Origin: Rhodobacterales bacterium HTCC2255
GTDB taxonomy: Bacteria; Pseudomonadota; Alphaproteobacteria; Rhodobacterales; Rhodobacteraceae
Direction of reading: 5' to 3'
DNA length: 64,000 nucleotides
Assembly: GCA_000153745.1 (NCBI GenBank)
Contig: DS022282.1
Span: 1,510,066 to 1,574,065, forward strand
Below, piece after piece: positions 8,280 through 18,398 of the stretch (position 1 is the stretch's first letter; each line of letters begins with the position of its first letter). The position numbers and the translations under genes were made by a program. Under the pieces are notes generated by a model that searched no databases, had not been told where the DNA came from, and was given only the letters and a program-made list of their open reading frames with translations.

Positions 8280-10556
8280 GTGGCTAAAGAAACAAAGAAA
8301 TCAATCGAAAAACAAGCTGCATTGGATTATCATGAATTTCCTCGCGCAGGAAAATTAGAGATAAGAGCTACAAAACCTATGGCGAATGGACGCGACTTAA
8401 GTCGTGCATATTCCCCGGGTGTAGCTGAGGCTTGTTTGGAAATTGAAAAAAATCCAGATGATGCAAGACGTTATACATCACGAGGTAATTTGGTTGCTGT
8501 TATATCAAATGGAACAGCTGTTTTAGGTTTGGGTGATATTGGTGCTTTAGCTTCAAAACCTGTTATGGAAGGTAAAGCTGTTTTATTCAAGAAATTTGCA
8601 GGTATTGATTGTTTTGATATTGAAGTAAATGAGCCAGATCCTAAAAAATTAGCAGAAATTGTTTGTAGTTTAGAGCCAACATTTGGTGCTGTTAATCTTG
8701 AAGATATAAAAGCTCCTGATTGTTTTATTGTGGAGAAAATTTGCCGTGAAAAAATGGGTATTCCTGTTTTTCATGATGATCAACATGGTACAGCAATAGT
8801 TGCAGCAGCGGCGGCATCGAATGCATTAATAGTAGCAAAAAAATCTTTTTCAGATATTAAAATCGTCGCCTTGGGTGCAGGTGCAGCAGGTATTGCCTGT
8901 TTGAAAATGATGATGGTTATGGGCGCTAAAAAAGAAAACATAACAATGATAGATAGTAAGGGGGTCGTTCATACTCAAAGAAATGACTTAACTGCTGAAA
9001 AATCAGAATTTGCCCGTAATACGACCAAACGTACTACTATGGAAGCAATGGAAGGTGCTGATCTGTTTTTAGGTGTTTCGGGTCCTGGGCTCTTAACGCA
9101 AGAAATGGTTAAGAAAATGGCATCTCACCCAATTATATTTGCATTGGCAAACCCAACCCCTGAAATAATGCCAGAGGAAGCCAGAGAAGCATCGGCTGAT
9201 GCTTTGATTGCAACTGGAAGATCAGATTATCCAAATCAAGTTAACAATGTATTATGTTTTCCATTTATCTTTCGTGGAGCTCTAGATGTGGGTGCAACCA
9301 CAATAAATGATGAAATGAAAGCAGCCTGTGTTGAAGCTATCGCAGGTCTTGCACGTGAAACTGCAAGTGCTGAATTAGGTGCTGCTTATCAGGGTGAGAG
9401 GTTAGCTTTTGGGCCAGATTACTTAATACCAAAACCTTTTGATCCTCGATTATTGCCTACAATTGCTTATGCCGTAGCAAAAGCAGCTATTGATAGTGGC
9501 GTAGCTAAAAATAAATTAGACCTAGATGCATATCATGCAAAATTGCAGACACAAGTTTATAGATCCGCAGTGACAATGCGGCCAATTTTTGAAGCTGCTA
9601 AAACTGACAACAGACGAGTTGTTTTTGCTGAAGGTGAAGATGTAAAAGTACTTCGTACAGTGCAAGCAATGTCAGAAGAATTATCAGAAACTGCAGTTTT
9701 AATTGGGCGTCCAAATGTAATTGAATCTCGAATTGAACGTGAAGGTTTGTCAATAAAAGCTGGAGTAGATTTTGAACTTGTAAACCCTGAAAAAGATACA
9801 AGATACCGTGATTATTGGCAATCTTATCATGATATAATGGCTCGAAAAAGTATTACTCCAGATTTAGCAAAAGCAATCATGAGAACAAATACAACTGCAA
9901 TCGCAGCAGTAATGGTGCACCGTGGTGAAGCAGATAGTATGATTTGTGGAACCTTTGGCCAATATCATTGGCATTTGAAGTACATAAAGCAAGTTTTAGC
10001 TAACCAAGATTTAACTCCAGTGGGAGCATTATCATTAGTAATTTTAGATCAAGGTCCTTTATTTATTGCTGATACGCATGTGAATATTGAACCTTCTGCA
10101 CAACAAATTGCGAATACAATGATTGCGGCAGCGCGTCATACAAGGCGTTTCGGTATCGAACCTAAATTAGCATTATGTTCAAGCTCACAATTTGGAAATG
10201 CGGATACGCATTCTGGACGCGTTACTCGCGAAGCTCTAGCTATCCTAGATTCTCATAAAGTAGATTTTGAATATGAAGGTGAGATGCACACTGATGCAGC
10301 TTTAGATGAAGATCTTCGCGAAACTATGATGCCGAATAATCGATTAAAAGGAAAAGCAAATATTTTAGTTTATGCTAATTCAGATGCTGCAGGTGCAACG
10401 CGTAACGTTTTAAAGTCTGTTGCAGGGGGTTTAGAGGTTGGGCCAATTTTAATGGGTATGGGAAATCGTGCGCACATAGTTACTCCAGGTGTTACAGTTC
10501 GTGGTTTACTAAATATAGCGGCATTAGCAGGCTCGCCAGTTTCAAGCTACGAGTAA
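8280..10556 (+). CDS. maeB: NADP-dependent malic enzyme with phosphotransacetylase domain
   Basis: This enzyme oxidatively decarboxylates malate to pyruvate with NADP, supplying acetyl-CoA precursors and NADPH during growth on TCA intermediates. The 758-residue length is that of the MaeB class. The malic N-terminal domain (about 20-160) shows SRAYSPGVAEACLEI and VFHDDQHGTAIV; the NAD(P)-binding domain (about 165-400) has ALGAGAAGIACLKMM; a phosphotransacetylase-like domain runs from about 430 to the end. In characterised relatives that domain is usually regulatory (acetyl-CoA sensing) rather than catalytic. The start is GTG, preceded by AAAGGAAA. It is convergent with allA, 6 bp apart, with no obvious terminator. 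Confidence 0.95.
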   Translation: MAKETKKSIEKQAALDYHEFPRAGKLEIRATKPMANGRDLSRAYSPGVAEACLEIEKNPDDARRYTSRGNLVAVISNGTAVLGLGDIGALASKPVMEGKAVLFKKFAGIDCFDIEVNEPDPKKLAEIVCSLEPTFGAVNLEDIKAPDCFIVEKICREKMGIPVFHDDQHGTAIVAAAAASNALIVAKKSFSDIKIVALGAGAAGIACLKMMMVMGAKKENITMIDSKGVVHTQRNDLTAEKSEFARNTTKRTTMEAMEGADLFLGVSGPGLLTQEMVKKMASHPIIFALANPTPEIMPEEAREASADALIATGRSDYPNQVNNVLCFPFIFRGALDVGATTINDEMKAACVEAIAGLARETASAELGAAYQGERLAFGPDYLIPKPFDPRLLPTIAYAVAKAAIDSGVAKNKLDLDAYHAKLQTQVYRSAVTMRPIFEAAKTDNRRVVFAEGEDVKVLRTVQAMSEELSETAVLIGRPNVIESRIEREGLSIKAGVDFELVNPEKDTRYRDYWQSYHDIMARKSITPDLAKAIMRTNTTAIAAVMVHRGEADSMICGTFGQYHWHLKYIKQVLANQDLTPVGALSLVILDQGPLFIADTHVNIEPSAQQIANTMIAAARHTRRFGIEPKLALCSSSQFGNADTHSGRVTREALAILDSHKVDFEYEGEMHTDAALDEDLRETMMPNNRLKGKANILVYANSDAAGATRNVLKSVAGGLEVGPILMGMGNRAHIVTPGVTVRGLLNIAALAGSPVSSYE

Positions 10557-10562
10557 GTACCT

Positions 10563-11045
10563 TTAAATAATAGTCCAAGCTTTTTTGAACCAATGCTCTT
10601 CTAAGTTTGGACCTTCTCCAATTCTATCAATTGCAGCAAATAAGCCTGGAGAATAAAGTGGGCATAATACTCCATGCCAAGTATTTTTGGATATATTAAT
10701 ACCTTGTCCTGGTTTTGAAATAAATGAAATAGGTGTATCGGGCACACCATTTTTATCATGAGCGACTATTATTAAAAATGAATTTTGATGCATTGGTATA
10801 AATGCCTGGGTGCCCTCTGGATGACGCTCCATCATTTCCAAGTTAAAGGGTAAGCTGCGTGCTTTAGCATTAAATACGCTGACACCCACCTTCCCAGAAG
10901 GAAAATCTAACTTTGCTAAATCATGGTGCCTTCCGCACATGCCTTGATTAATAATTTTATCTGGTTCACCTGATGCATCTATAATTTCGCCAAATGGTTT
11001 GAAAGCATCTGCTGTTAATGGTTGTGTGGAAACTTCATAAATCAT
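10563..11045 (-). CDS. allA: Ureidoglycolate lyase
   Basis: AllA splits (S)-ureidoglycolate into glyoxylate and urea, the last step of this branch of purine catabolism. Read from the ATG at 11045 the protein is 160 residues, the normal family length, beginning MIYEVSTQPLTADAFKPFGE. The family segments FNAKARSLPFNLEMMERHPEGTQ and ISKNTWHGVLCPL are present. The start overlaps the stop of the upstream puuE-uraD fusion by ATGA, which argues for translational coupling and against the longer frame from 11096. Its substrate would come from AllE, encoded 9 kb away. Confidence 0.93.
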   Translation of the reverse strand: MIYEVSTQPLTADAFKPFGEIIDASGEPDKIINQGMCGRHHDLAKLDFPSGKVGVSVFNAKARSLPFNLEMMERHPEGTQAFIPMHQNSFLIIVAHDKNGVPDTPISFISKPGQGINISKNTWHGVLCPLYSPGLFAAIDRIGEGPNLEEHWFKKAWTII

Positions 11046-12451
11046 GGCAAAAGATCCATTAAGCGAAATTCTGCGATTCTCTCGACTTGTTTGCAAGCTT
11101 CTGAAAACTCAGTATCACCATCATTATTAATACGTTCTTCAAATGCATTTAAAATACTCGCTTTGTTATGATCCCTAACGGCAATAATAAATGGAAAGCC
11201 ATGCTTTTTGACATATGCTAAATTTAATTGTGTAAATTTTTCTCTTTCATGATCGGTTAAACTATCCATTCCTGCAGATGCTTGTTCTGATGTGCTTTCT
11301 GCTGTTAATCGTTTAGCTTGAGCTAATTTACCTGCTAAATCTGGATGTGCTTTCAAAACACTTAACTGTTGCTCTTTAGGGGCTGACCTAAAAGCTCGAC
11401 ATAAAGCATTGTGCAATCCAATAGCTGTATCATGAGAATGGCTTAATTCAAGATCGTAGGCATTATTTGCTACCCAAGAAGAATGTTCAAATATTCCACC
11501 GTATTCATTGATAAATTTCTCTCGATTCATATTACTTGGCCTTTCAAATCGATTGTGTGGATGATTTTTTTTCCAATGATCTGCTATTTGCTCTCGTGTC
11601 GCCATCCAAACACTATCATGTTCATTTACAAATTCTAAAAACTTTTTAATTGCTTCAAATCTGCCAGGGCGACCAACCAAACGACAATGTAATCCAATTG
11701 ACATCATTTTTGGTGAGCCATTAGCACCTTCCTGATATAGTGTTTTAAAACTATCTTTTAAATATTCTAGGAATTGTGTTCCAGAATTAAAACCCTGTGG
11801 TGTCGCGAATCTCATGTCGTTTGCGTCTAAAGTATAGGGAACTATCAATTGATCATTATCGGAAAATTCTGTCCAATACGGTAAATCATCAGCATAGCTG
11901 TCAGCTATATATGAAAAAATACCAGTACTAGCAGCTAACTTAATTGTATTTTCGGAAGATCTCCCAGTATACCAACCTTTTGGGGCGCTGCCTGTCACTT
12001 CGGTGTGAAGACGAATGGCTTCGTTCATATCAGCTTTTTCGTCTTTTTCTTCAAAGTCTTTATAATCAATCCATTTTAATCCATGACTGGCTATTTCCCA
12101 GTTTGCAGATTTCATGGCATGAACATGATTAGGTGATCTAGCTAATGCAGTTGCGACGCCATAAACTGTTACAGGTAATTCTTTAAATATATCATATAAG
12201 CGCCAAAAGCCTACTCTAGAACCATATTCATAAATTGATTCCATATTTGCGTGACGTTGATTTGGCCAAGCGCTGGCTCCAACTATTTCAGATAAAAATG
12301 CTTCAGACGCATTGTCGCCATGGAGAATATTGTTTTCACCACCTTCTTCAAAATTGATAACAATTTGTAATGCAATCTTTGCATTATTCGGCCACTGGGC
12401 TTTTGGAGTATTTTTACCATAGCCATACATATCTCGTGGATAGCGTTTCAT
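11042..12451 (-). CDS. puuE: Bifunctional allantoinase (PuuE) / OHCU decarboxylase (UraD)
   Basis: A 469-residue fusion. Residues 1 to about 300 form the cofactor-light allantoinase PuuE of the polysaccharide-deacetylase fold (MYGYGKNTPKAQWPNNAKIA, NFEEGGENNILHGD, SHGLKWIDY, GLHCRLVGRPGR). Residues about 310-469 form OHCU decarboxylase, with the catalytic-type AHPDLAGKLA, the SEQASAGMD loop and FPFIIAVRDHNK. Together the two halves make (S)-allantoin from OHCU and hydrolyse it to allantoate. This fusion is known in alphaproteobacteria. The domain order is the reverse of the reaction order. AllA follows with a 4-nt overlap. GGAGAT lies about 8 nt before the start at 12451. Confidence 0.94.
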   Translation of the reverse strand: MKRYPRDMYGYGKNTPKAQWPNNAKIALQIVINFEEGGENNILHGDNASEAFLSEIVGASAWPNQRHANMESIYEYGSRVGFWRLYDIFKELPVTVYGVATALARSPNHVHAMKSANWEIASHGLKWIDYKDFEEKDEKADMNEAIRLHTEVTGSAPKGWYTGRSSENTIKLAASTGIFSYIADSYADDLPYWTEFSDNDQLIVPYTLDANDMRFATPQGFNSGTQFLEYLKDSFKTLYQEGANGSPKMMSIGLHCRLVGRPGRFEAIKKFLEFVNEHDSVWMATREQIADHWKKNHPHNRFERPSNMNREKFINEYGGIFEHSSWVANNAYDLELSHSHDTAIGLHNALCRAFRSAPKEQQLSVLKAHPDLAGKLAQAKRLTAESTSEQASAGMDSLTDHEREKFTQLNLAYVKKHGFPFIIAVRDHNKASILNAFEERINNDGDTEFSEACKQVERIAEFRLMDLLP

Positions 12452-12595
12452 CCTTAAAGATCTCCTGTTTTATTGTTATTATAAACTATCTATTATGGTT
12501 TTATATCAAATAATATTTGAAGGAGTATTACTGAATTAGCTCTTTAATAATGTAAAAATCTTATTAAAAATAGAATGAATTAGGAGGAATATTTA

Positions 12596-12949
12596 ATGGC
12601 TGGATATCTGACAACTCATGTTTTGGACACTGCTCGAGGTTGCCCTGCCGCGGGCCTGAGAATTGAACTTTATAAGATAGTTAGTAATAGTAGAAAATTT
12701 CTATCTGAGGCGCTCACGAACGATGATGGTAGAACTAACGAACAAATTTTAAATTCAGCTGAGTTTGAAATTGGAGAGTATGAGTTACTTTTTCACTGTG
12801 GTGACTACATTTCGCGTCACAGTCAAGTATCAGAGGGCGTTCAATTTCTCAATATTGTGCCCATCCGATTTGGAATGTCAGAAAATCTTCACTATCACGT
12901 GCCATTATTATTATCACCATATGGGTATTCAACTTACCGAGGGAGTTGA
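12596..12949 (+). CDS. uraH: 5-hydroxyisourate hydrolase (transthyretin-like)
   Basis: This enzyme hydrolyses 5-hydroxyisourate, the unstable product of urate oxidation, to OHCU. The 117-residue protein has all family hallmarks: LTTHVLDTARGCPAAGL at the N-terminus (active-site His8), an internal Arg in VPIRFG, HYHVPLLLSPYGYSTYRGS at the C-terminus with the diagnostic YRGS ending. A strong AGGAGG ribosome site lies 10 nt upstream. It is divergent from puuE-uraD, which uses its product, and its last 21 nt overlap the convergent LysR gene. Confidence 0.96.
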   Translation: MAGYLTTHVLDTARGCPAAGLRIELYKIVSNSRKFLSEALTNDDGRTNEQILNSAEFEIGEYELLFHCGDYISRHSQVSEGVQFLNIVPIRFGMSENLHYHVPLLLSPYGYSTYRGS

Positions 12950-13870
12950 TTGTTTCTTATGAAATGGACCTGAGATTGCATCACTAATATGCTCTATCAT
13001 AAACTCCATAAATAAACGTGCCTTTGGATCTTGATGACGCCTATGTGTGTATAAACAGGCCATTTGCACATGGGAGGGTCTTGTTTTTTCAGCTACAATT
13101 ATGAGTTTGCCGCTTTTTAGATGATCATAAACTTCAAATACAGGCTTCATAGCAATACCGGCGCCAGCAAGAGCCCAGTCCGTTAATACATCTCCATCAT
13201 CACTTTCTAATCTTCCCTTTACATCAAACTTTCTTAACCCATCAGGAGTATTTAATTCCCACTGGAATTCAGTCGATCCAGGAAATCGTAACATGAGGCA
13301 ATTATGTTTGCCTCTTTGAAGTTCGAATCCATCTACTGGATGACCATTTTTTGCAATATATTCTGGACTAGCGCATAAAACTCGAGGGCAATCAGCTATC
13401 TTGCGAATTCTAAGATTAGAATCAGTTGGGTGGCCTAGAAAAAAAGCAATATCTAGTCCTTCAGCTGTTAAATCAACTTTTCGATCACTCAAGCGTAACC
13501 TTAAGTCAACCAAGGGATATTTACTCGTAAATGCAGGAGAATTTGGAGCTATTAAACTTCTACCAACACCAAGTGGCGCAGCAACATGTAAAACACCACG
13601 AGGGTTCTCTGTAACATCTCCAATGTCAGCTTCAGCCATTTGTACTGATTCTAGAATTACTCTAGCGCCTCGATAAAATATCTGACCTTGTTCAGTTGGC
13701 GACAAACTTCTCGTTGTACGTTGAAATAAACGGACACCTAAGTGAGTTTCAAGTTGTGAAATTCGTGCTGATGCCACAGCAGGCGATATCCTTTGATCTC
13801 TTGCAGCAGCAGACATGCTACCTAATTCATAGATGCGTGTAAAAGTGCGTATGTTTTCGAAATATGACAT
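12929..13870 (-). CDS. LysR-type regulator, likely of urate catabolism
   Basis: A 313-residue LysR-family protein with the N-terminal helix-turn-helix (residues 1-60: YELGSMSAAARDQRISPAVASARISQLETHLGVRLFQR) and a substrate-binding domain that resembles the broad CrgA/DsdC-like group. It is divergent from puuD with 94 bp between the starts and lies within the urate gene block, so control of puuD and perhaps uraH is likely. The effector (urate or an intermediate) is inferred. Its C-terminus is read across the end of uraH on the other strand. Confidence 0.88.
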   Translation of the reverse strand: MSYFENIRTFTRIYELGSMSAAARDQRISPAVASARISQLETHLGVRLFQRTTRSLSPTEQGQIFYRGARVILESVQMAEADIGDVTENPRGVLHVAAPLGVGRSLIAPNSPAFTSKYPLVDLRLRLSDRKVDLTAEGLDIAFFLGHPTDSNLRIRKIADCPRVLCASPEYIAKNGHPVDGFELQRGKHNCLMLRFPGSTEFQWELNTPDGLRKFDVKGRLESDDGDVLTDWALAGAGIAMKPVFEVYDHLKSGKLIIVAEKTRPSHVQMACLYTHRRHQDPKARLFMEFMIEHISDAISGPFHKKQSTPSVS

Positions 13871-13964
13871 TGTTGTCTTTTTTTTGATACTGTTTTACCA
13901 ATAACAAACCTAGCAAGAAAATAAAAGTGCATGTAAGAAAGAAAAAATTTAGAAAGATATATTA

Positions 13965-15212
13965 ATGGATGATTTTATAATTATGTGGGAGTGGTTTGCA
14001 TTTGCAGTTCGTTGGCTTCATGTCATTACTGCAATAGCATGGATAGGCTCTTCTTTTTATTTTATTGCATTAGATCTGGGGCTGAAAAAATCCCCAAATT
14101 TACCAGCAGGTGCTTATGGTGAGGAGTGGCAAGTCCATGGTGGAGGATTTTATCATATTCAAAAGTATTCAGTGGCTCCAGAAAATATGCCTAATCATTT
14201 AACTTGGTTTAAATGGGAAAGCTACGCTACGTGGCTTTCTGGTGCTGCTATGTTAATGATTGTTTACTGGCTTGGAGCGGAATTGTATTTAATTGACCCT
14301 GCAAAAGCTGATTTATCAGTTTTTCAAGCAATTATCATTTCTGCAGGATCTTTATTAGTGGGTTGGGTTGTATATGATTTTTTATGTAAATCTGCTTTGG
14401 GAAATAATCCTACAGGATTAATGCTTTTATTGTTTGTTGTTCTGGTTGTAATGTCTTGGGGTTATAATCAAATATTTACTGGTCGTGCTGCTATGCTTCA
14501 TCTGGGAGCATTTACTGCAACTATAATGTCAGCAAATGTTTTTCTAATAATAATGCCAAATCAAAGAATTGTTGTTAAAGATTTAAAGGAAGGCCGTACC
14601 CCTGATCCAAAATATGGAAAAATAGCAAAATTACGGAGTACACATAATAATTATTTAACCTTACCAGTTCTATTTTTGATGTTGTCCAATCATTATCCAT
14701 TAGCATTTGCTACTGAATACACATGGATTATTGCATCATTGGTTTTTTTAACTGGCGTTACAATTCGGCATTATTTTAATACATTGCATGCTACTGGATC
14801 AGGCCCAACTTGGACTTGGATGGCAACTTTAGTATTATTTTTAATTATCGCGGCACTTTCAACAGCATCTTCATGGAATGGAGATTATGATGATTTAGAA
14901 AACCAACCGCTAACAAAAAAGCAAGAGAGCCTAATGTTAGCAAAAGGTTTTGATGATATCTCGGATATTATTATCAGTAGATGTTCCATGTGTCATGCCC
15001 GAGAGCCTGTATGGGATGGTATGATAAATGCACCAAAGGGTGTTTTTCTTGAAACAGATTATGACATTGTTCGAGGAGCAAAGGAAATCTATATTCAAGC
15101 TGGTGTGAGTCATGCAATGCCACCAGCAAATATAACTAATTTGGCAAATGAAGATCGAATTAAGATAGTGAAATGGTTTCGAGCTGCAGTGCCTAATAAA
15201 CTTTTAAATTAA
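13965..15212 (+). CDS. puuD: Membrane urate oxidase (PuuD) with cytochrome c domain
   Basis: PuuD is the membrane-bound, cofactor-free-oxygen-independent urate dehydrogenase that passes electrons to its own cytochrome c domain. Residues 1 to about 310 form the DUF989 domain with eight or so membrane helices (WEWFAFAVRWLHVITAIAW at the start). A periplasmic cytochrome c domain follows, with CSMCH near residues 340-344 and HAMPPAN supplying the likely axial Met. At 415 residues it is full length. It feeds 5-hydroxyisourate to UraH, encoded 1 kb upstream. It is convergent with betA, 7 bp apart. Confidence 0.94.
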   Translation: MDDFIIMWEWFAFAVRWLHVITAIAWIGSSFYFIALDLGLKKSPNLPAGAYGEEWQVHGGGFYHIQKYSVAPENMPNHLTWFKWESYATWLSGAAMLMIVYWLGAELYLIDPAKADLSVFQAIIISAGSLLVGWVVYDFLCKSALGNNPTGLMLLLFVVLVVMSWGYNQIFTGRAAMLHLGAFTATIMSANVFLIIMPNQRIVVKDLKEGRTPDPKYGKIAKLRSTHNNYLTLPVLFLMLSNHYPLAFATEYTWIIASLVFLTGVTIRHYFNTLHATGSGPTWTWMATLVLFLIIAALSTASSWNGDYDDLENQPLTKKQESLMLAKGFDDISDIIISRCSMCHAREPVWDGMINAPKGVFLETDYDIVRGAKEIYIQAGVSHAMPPANITNLANEDRIKIVKWFRAAVPNKLLN

Positions 15213-15219
15213 ATAAATT

Positions 15220-16881
15220 TTACCTCTGTTTTGTTTTCCACTTTGGATGAATCCAAGGCTTTGCATTTGACTTGGGTAGAGGCTGCTTTCCTAGAATATG
15301 ATCTGATGCTTTTTCACCAGTCATTATTGATGGTCCATTTAGATTTCCATTGGTAATTCTTGGGAAAATAGAACTATCTGCTAGTCTTAAATTTTTTACA
15401 CCTATAACTTTACATTCTGAATCGACAACAGACATTGGGTCATCAATAGATCCCATTTTGCATGTTCCACATGGATGATACGCACTTTCTACATTCTCAA
15501 GTAAAAATTCGTCTAGAGCAGAATCTGATTGTATATTTTGCCCGGGTTGGATTTCTTTCCCTGCATATTCTTTAAATGCGTCTTGACCGAAAATCTCTCG
15601 CGTAAGTTTAATACAATTTCTAAAATCAACCCAATCCTCTGATTTGCTCATGTAGTTAAATATTATTTTTGGGGCATCATTTGGATCTTTTGAGTTTAAA
15701 GTTACTGAACCTCTAGAAGTGGATCTCATTGGCCCAACATGTGCTTGAAACCCATGCCCTTCAGCAGCTGCCTGCCCATCATATCTGACGGCAATTGGTA
15801 AAAAGTGATATTGTATATCAGGATACTCTACACCTGCTTTTGAACGTATAAATGCAGCGCTTTCAAATTGATTAGATGCGCCTAAACCAGATTTTGTTAA
15901 TAGCCATTGAGCTCCAATGAGCGCTTTTGAGAAAATGTTCCAGTATCTATAAAGTGTAATTGGTTTCAATGATGCAATTTGGAGGTAAATTTCTAAGTGG
16001 TCTTGTAAATTTTGCCCTACGCCAGGCCTATCAGCTATGACTTCAATTCCATGATTTTCTAGGTGCTCTGCTGGGCCAATTCCTGATAACATTAAAAGTT
16101 TTGGTGAATTAATTGATGAGGCCGAAATTATCACTTCGCGTGTTGCATTTATAACTTGAACCTTGCCATTTATCTCTACTTCAACACCTATGGCGTGACC
16201 ATCTTTTATGATTATTTTACGTGCAAAAGCACGAATAATTTTGCAATTCTTTCGTTTTAAAGCTGTATGCAGATATGCATTTGCAGCAGACCAGCGACGC
16301 CCTTTATAAACAGTTTGCTCCATTGGTCCAAAGCCTTCTTGCTTCTCACCATTGTAATCATCAGTTGTTTCATAACCGGCTTGTTTTCCAGCTTTTACAA
16401 AAGCTTTAAACAGTGGGTTTTGTCTGGGGCCACGAGATATGTGTAGTGGACCTTTACGACCACGCCAAGATTTATCTCCTCCATGCCCACCACTTCTCCA
16501 ATTCTCCATTCTTTTAAAGTAAGGTAAAACATCTGCATAAGACCAACCTGAAGCACCAGATTGTTCCCAATAGTCATAATCTTTTGCATGCCCTCTTACA
16601 TATACCATTCCATTTATTGAAGATGATCCGCCTAGTACTTTCCCTCTTGGTGTAGCTAATCTGCGATTTTTCAAATATGGCTCAGGTTCTGATTGGAACC
16701 CCCAGTCATATGTTTTCATATTCATTGGATATGATAATGCTGCAGGCATTTGTATTAAAGGACCCATATCTGAGCCACCATATTCGATTATAATCACAGA
16801 ATTTTTTTCATCTTCTGAGAGCCTATAGGCCATAGCACAACCAGCAGAACCTGCTCCAATAATTACAAAATTAGCTTCCAT
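15220..16881 (-). CDS. betA: Choline dehydrogenase
   Basis: BetA is an FAD-dependent GMC-family oxidoreductase that oxidises choline to betaine aldehyde at the inner membrane. The 553-residue protein has the N-terminal dinucleotide fold [17 protein letters not shown], the GMC signatures [20 protein letters not shown] and [17 protein letters not shown], and the catalytic His in [12 protein letters not shown] (about residue 468) with the later NLNGPSIM Asn segment. It is the last gene of a betC-betB-betA series on the minus strand, 11 bp after betB. GMC enzymes vary in substrate, but the context makes choline the best call. Confidence 0.94.
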   Translation of the reverse strand: MEANFVIIGAGSAGCAMAYRLSEDEKNSVIIIEYGGSDMGPLIQMPAALSYPMNMKTYDWGFQSEPEPYLKNRRLATPRGKVLGGSSSINGMVYVRGHAKDYDYWEQSGASGWSYADVLPYFKRMENWRSGGHGGDKSWRGRKGPLHISRGPRQNPLFKAFVKAGKQAGYETTDDYNGEKQEGFGPMEQTVYKGRRWSAANAYLHTALKRKNCKIIRAFARKIIIKDGHAIGVEVEINGKVQVINATREVIISASSINSPKLLMLSGIGPAEHLENHGIEVIADRPGVGQNLQDHLEIYLQIASLKPITLYRYWNIFSKALIGAQWLLTKSGLGASNQFESAAFIRSKAGVEYPDIQYHFLPIAVRYDGQAAAEGHGFQAHVGPMRSTSRGSVTLNSKDPNDAPKIIFNYMSKSEDWVDFRNCIKLTREIFGQDAFKEYAGKEIQPGQNIQSDSALDEFLLENVESAYHPCGTCKMGSIDDPMSVVDSECKVIGVKNLRLADSSIFPRITNGNLNGPSIMTGEKASDHILGKQPLPKSNAKPWIHPKWKTKQR

Positions 16882-16892
16882 TAGTATTTTTC

Positions 16893-18350
16893 CTAATATG
16901 GTGAATCAACATTTCCCATTCGCACATAAACAGTTTTAAGCTGACTGAAATGTTCTATTGCTGCTTTAGAATTTTCACGGCCAACACCAGAACCTTTAAT
17001 GCCTCCAAAAGGAACTTCAACGGGCGCATCATTGTATGAATTAATAAAGCATGTTCCTGCTTCTAATTGATCCACAACGCGATGGGCTCTTTTGATGTCA
17101 TTAGTAAAAACTCCACCTGCTAAACCCAAATCTGTGTCGTTTGCTCTAGCAATTACTTCATCTTCATTTTCAAAGTCAAATACAGACATTACAGGACCAA
17201 AGATTTCCTCCTTAGCTATTGTCATTTCATCTGTAACATCTGAAAAAACTGTTGGCTCAATAAACCAACCACTACTTTCAATGATGTTTCCTCCAAAAGC
17301 TAGTGTTGCACCTTCTGCTTTCCCTTTTTCAATGAAACTCATAACTATATCTCTTTGTTTTTCAGAAACCATTGGTCCAAATTGTGTTTCTTCATCCATA
17401 GGATCACCAATTATAATCTTAGTGGCTCGTTCAATAAAACGTTTTAGAAAAACTTCTTTGATACTGCTTTGGACAAATACTCTAGTTCCATTCGAACAGA
17501 CTTGGCCAGTTGAATACATATTGGCTAACATTGCTCCACTAACAGCATTTTCAATATCAGCGTCATCAAAAATTATTAGAGGAGATTTACCACCAAGCTC
17601 CATGGTTACATTTTTCATGCCTAACGCTGCCGAAGAATACACTTTTTTTCCAGTTTCTGCAGAACCGGTTAGTGAAACTTTATCTACTCGTGGATCAGAA
17701 ACTAACTTAGCGCCAACGTCTCCATATCCTTGAATAACATTATATATACCTTTTGGGGCACCGGCCTCAATTAAAATTTCTGCAATTTTTAATGCGCATA
17801 ATGGTGTCATTTCGGATGGTTTAAATACCATTGAATTACCACAGGCTAATGCCGGTGCACCTTTCCAACATGCAATTTGTGTAGGATAATTCCACGCACC
17901 AATTCCTACGCATAAGCCAATTGGAATTCTTTTTGTATATGCCCAATCTTCTCCAAGTGGTATGTGTTCTCCAGTAATGGATCCGGCTAGGCCGCCAAAG
18001 TATTCTAATGCATCTGCAGCTGAGGTAGCATCAACGTATAGTGTTTCTTGTAATGGCTTACCTGTGTCATAAGTTTCCAGAACTGATAATTCACGATTGC
18101 GTTCACGAATAATATCAGAAGCTTTACGTAATATGCGCCCTCTTTCAGTCCCTGATAGTTTGGCCCAAGATTTTTGGGCATGTTTTGCTGATTCTAATGC
18201 CATTTCTATAATTTTAGGCGTTGCAGAATGTAATTTTGCAATTTTTTCACCAGTCGCTGGATAGATACATTCAATTATTTTTCCATCAGTGTCTTCTATG
18301 TACTCACCATCAATAAAGTGACTTGCTGTTGGTTGACATTTTAGTGCCAT
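16893..18350 (-). CDS. betB: Betaine aldehyde dehydrogenase
   Basis: BetB oxidises betaine aldehyde to glycine betaine with NAD(P). The 485-residue aldehyde dehydrogenase has the catalytic Glu251 ([10 protein letters not shown]) and the nucleophile Cys285 ([11 protein letters not shown]), plus the NAD-binding [10 protein letters not shown] loop at 229-238. Residues such as [18 protein letters not shown] are characteristic of BetB rather than generic ALDHs. It lies between betC and betA on one strand, with gaps of 48 and 11 bp, so the three are probably cotranscribed. Product betaine may serve as osmolyte or carbon and nitrogen source; no betaine demethylation genes are in the window. Confidence 0.95.
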   Translation of the reverse strand: MALKCQPTASHFIDGEYIEDTDGKIIECIYPATGEKIAKLHSATPKIIEMALESAKHAQKSWAKLSGTERGRILRKASDIIRERNRELSVLETYDTGKPLQETLYVDATSAADALEYFGGLAGSITGEHIPLGEDWAYTKRIPIGLCVGIGAWNYPTQIACWKGAPALACGNSMVFKPSEMTPLCALKIAEILIEAGAPKGIYNVIQGYGDVGAKLVSDPRVDKVSLTGSAETGKKVYSSAALGMKNVTMELGGKSPLIIFDDADIENAVSGAMLANMYSTGQVCSNGTRVFVQSSIKEVFLKRFIERATKIIIGDPMDEETQFGPMVSEKQRDIVMSFIEKGKAEGATLAFGGNIIESSGWFIEPTVFSDVTDEMTIAKEEIFGPVMSVFDFENEDEVIARANDTDLGLAGGVFTNDIKRAHRVVDQLEAGTCFINSYNDAPVEVPFGGIKGSGVGRENSKAAIEHFSQLKTVYVRMGNVDSPY

Positions 18351-18398
18351 AATTTTTTGTCTCCAGTTTATTATAAATCATGATTTTTAATAAATAAT

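Noticed and set aside
13401-13676. Plus-strand frame within the LysR gene near puuD
   Set aside because: Antisense shadow of conserved LysR coding sequence; no recognisable domain.
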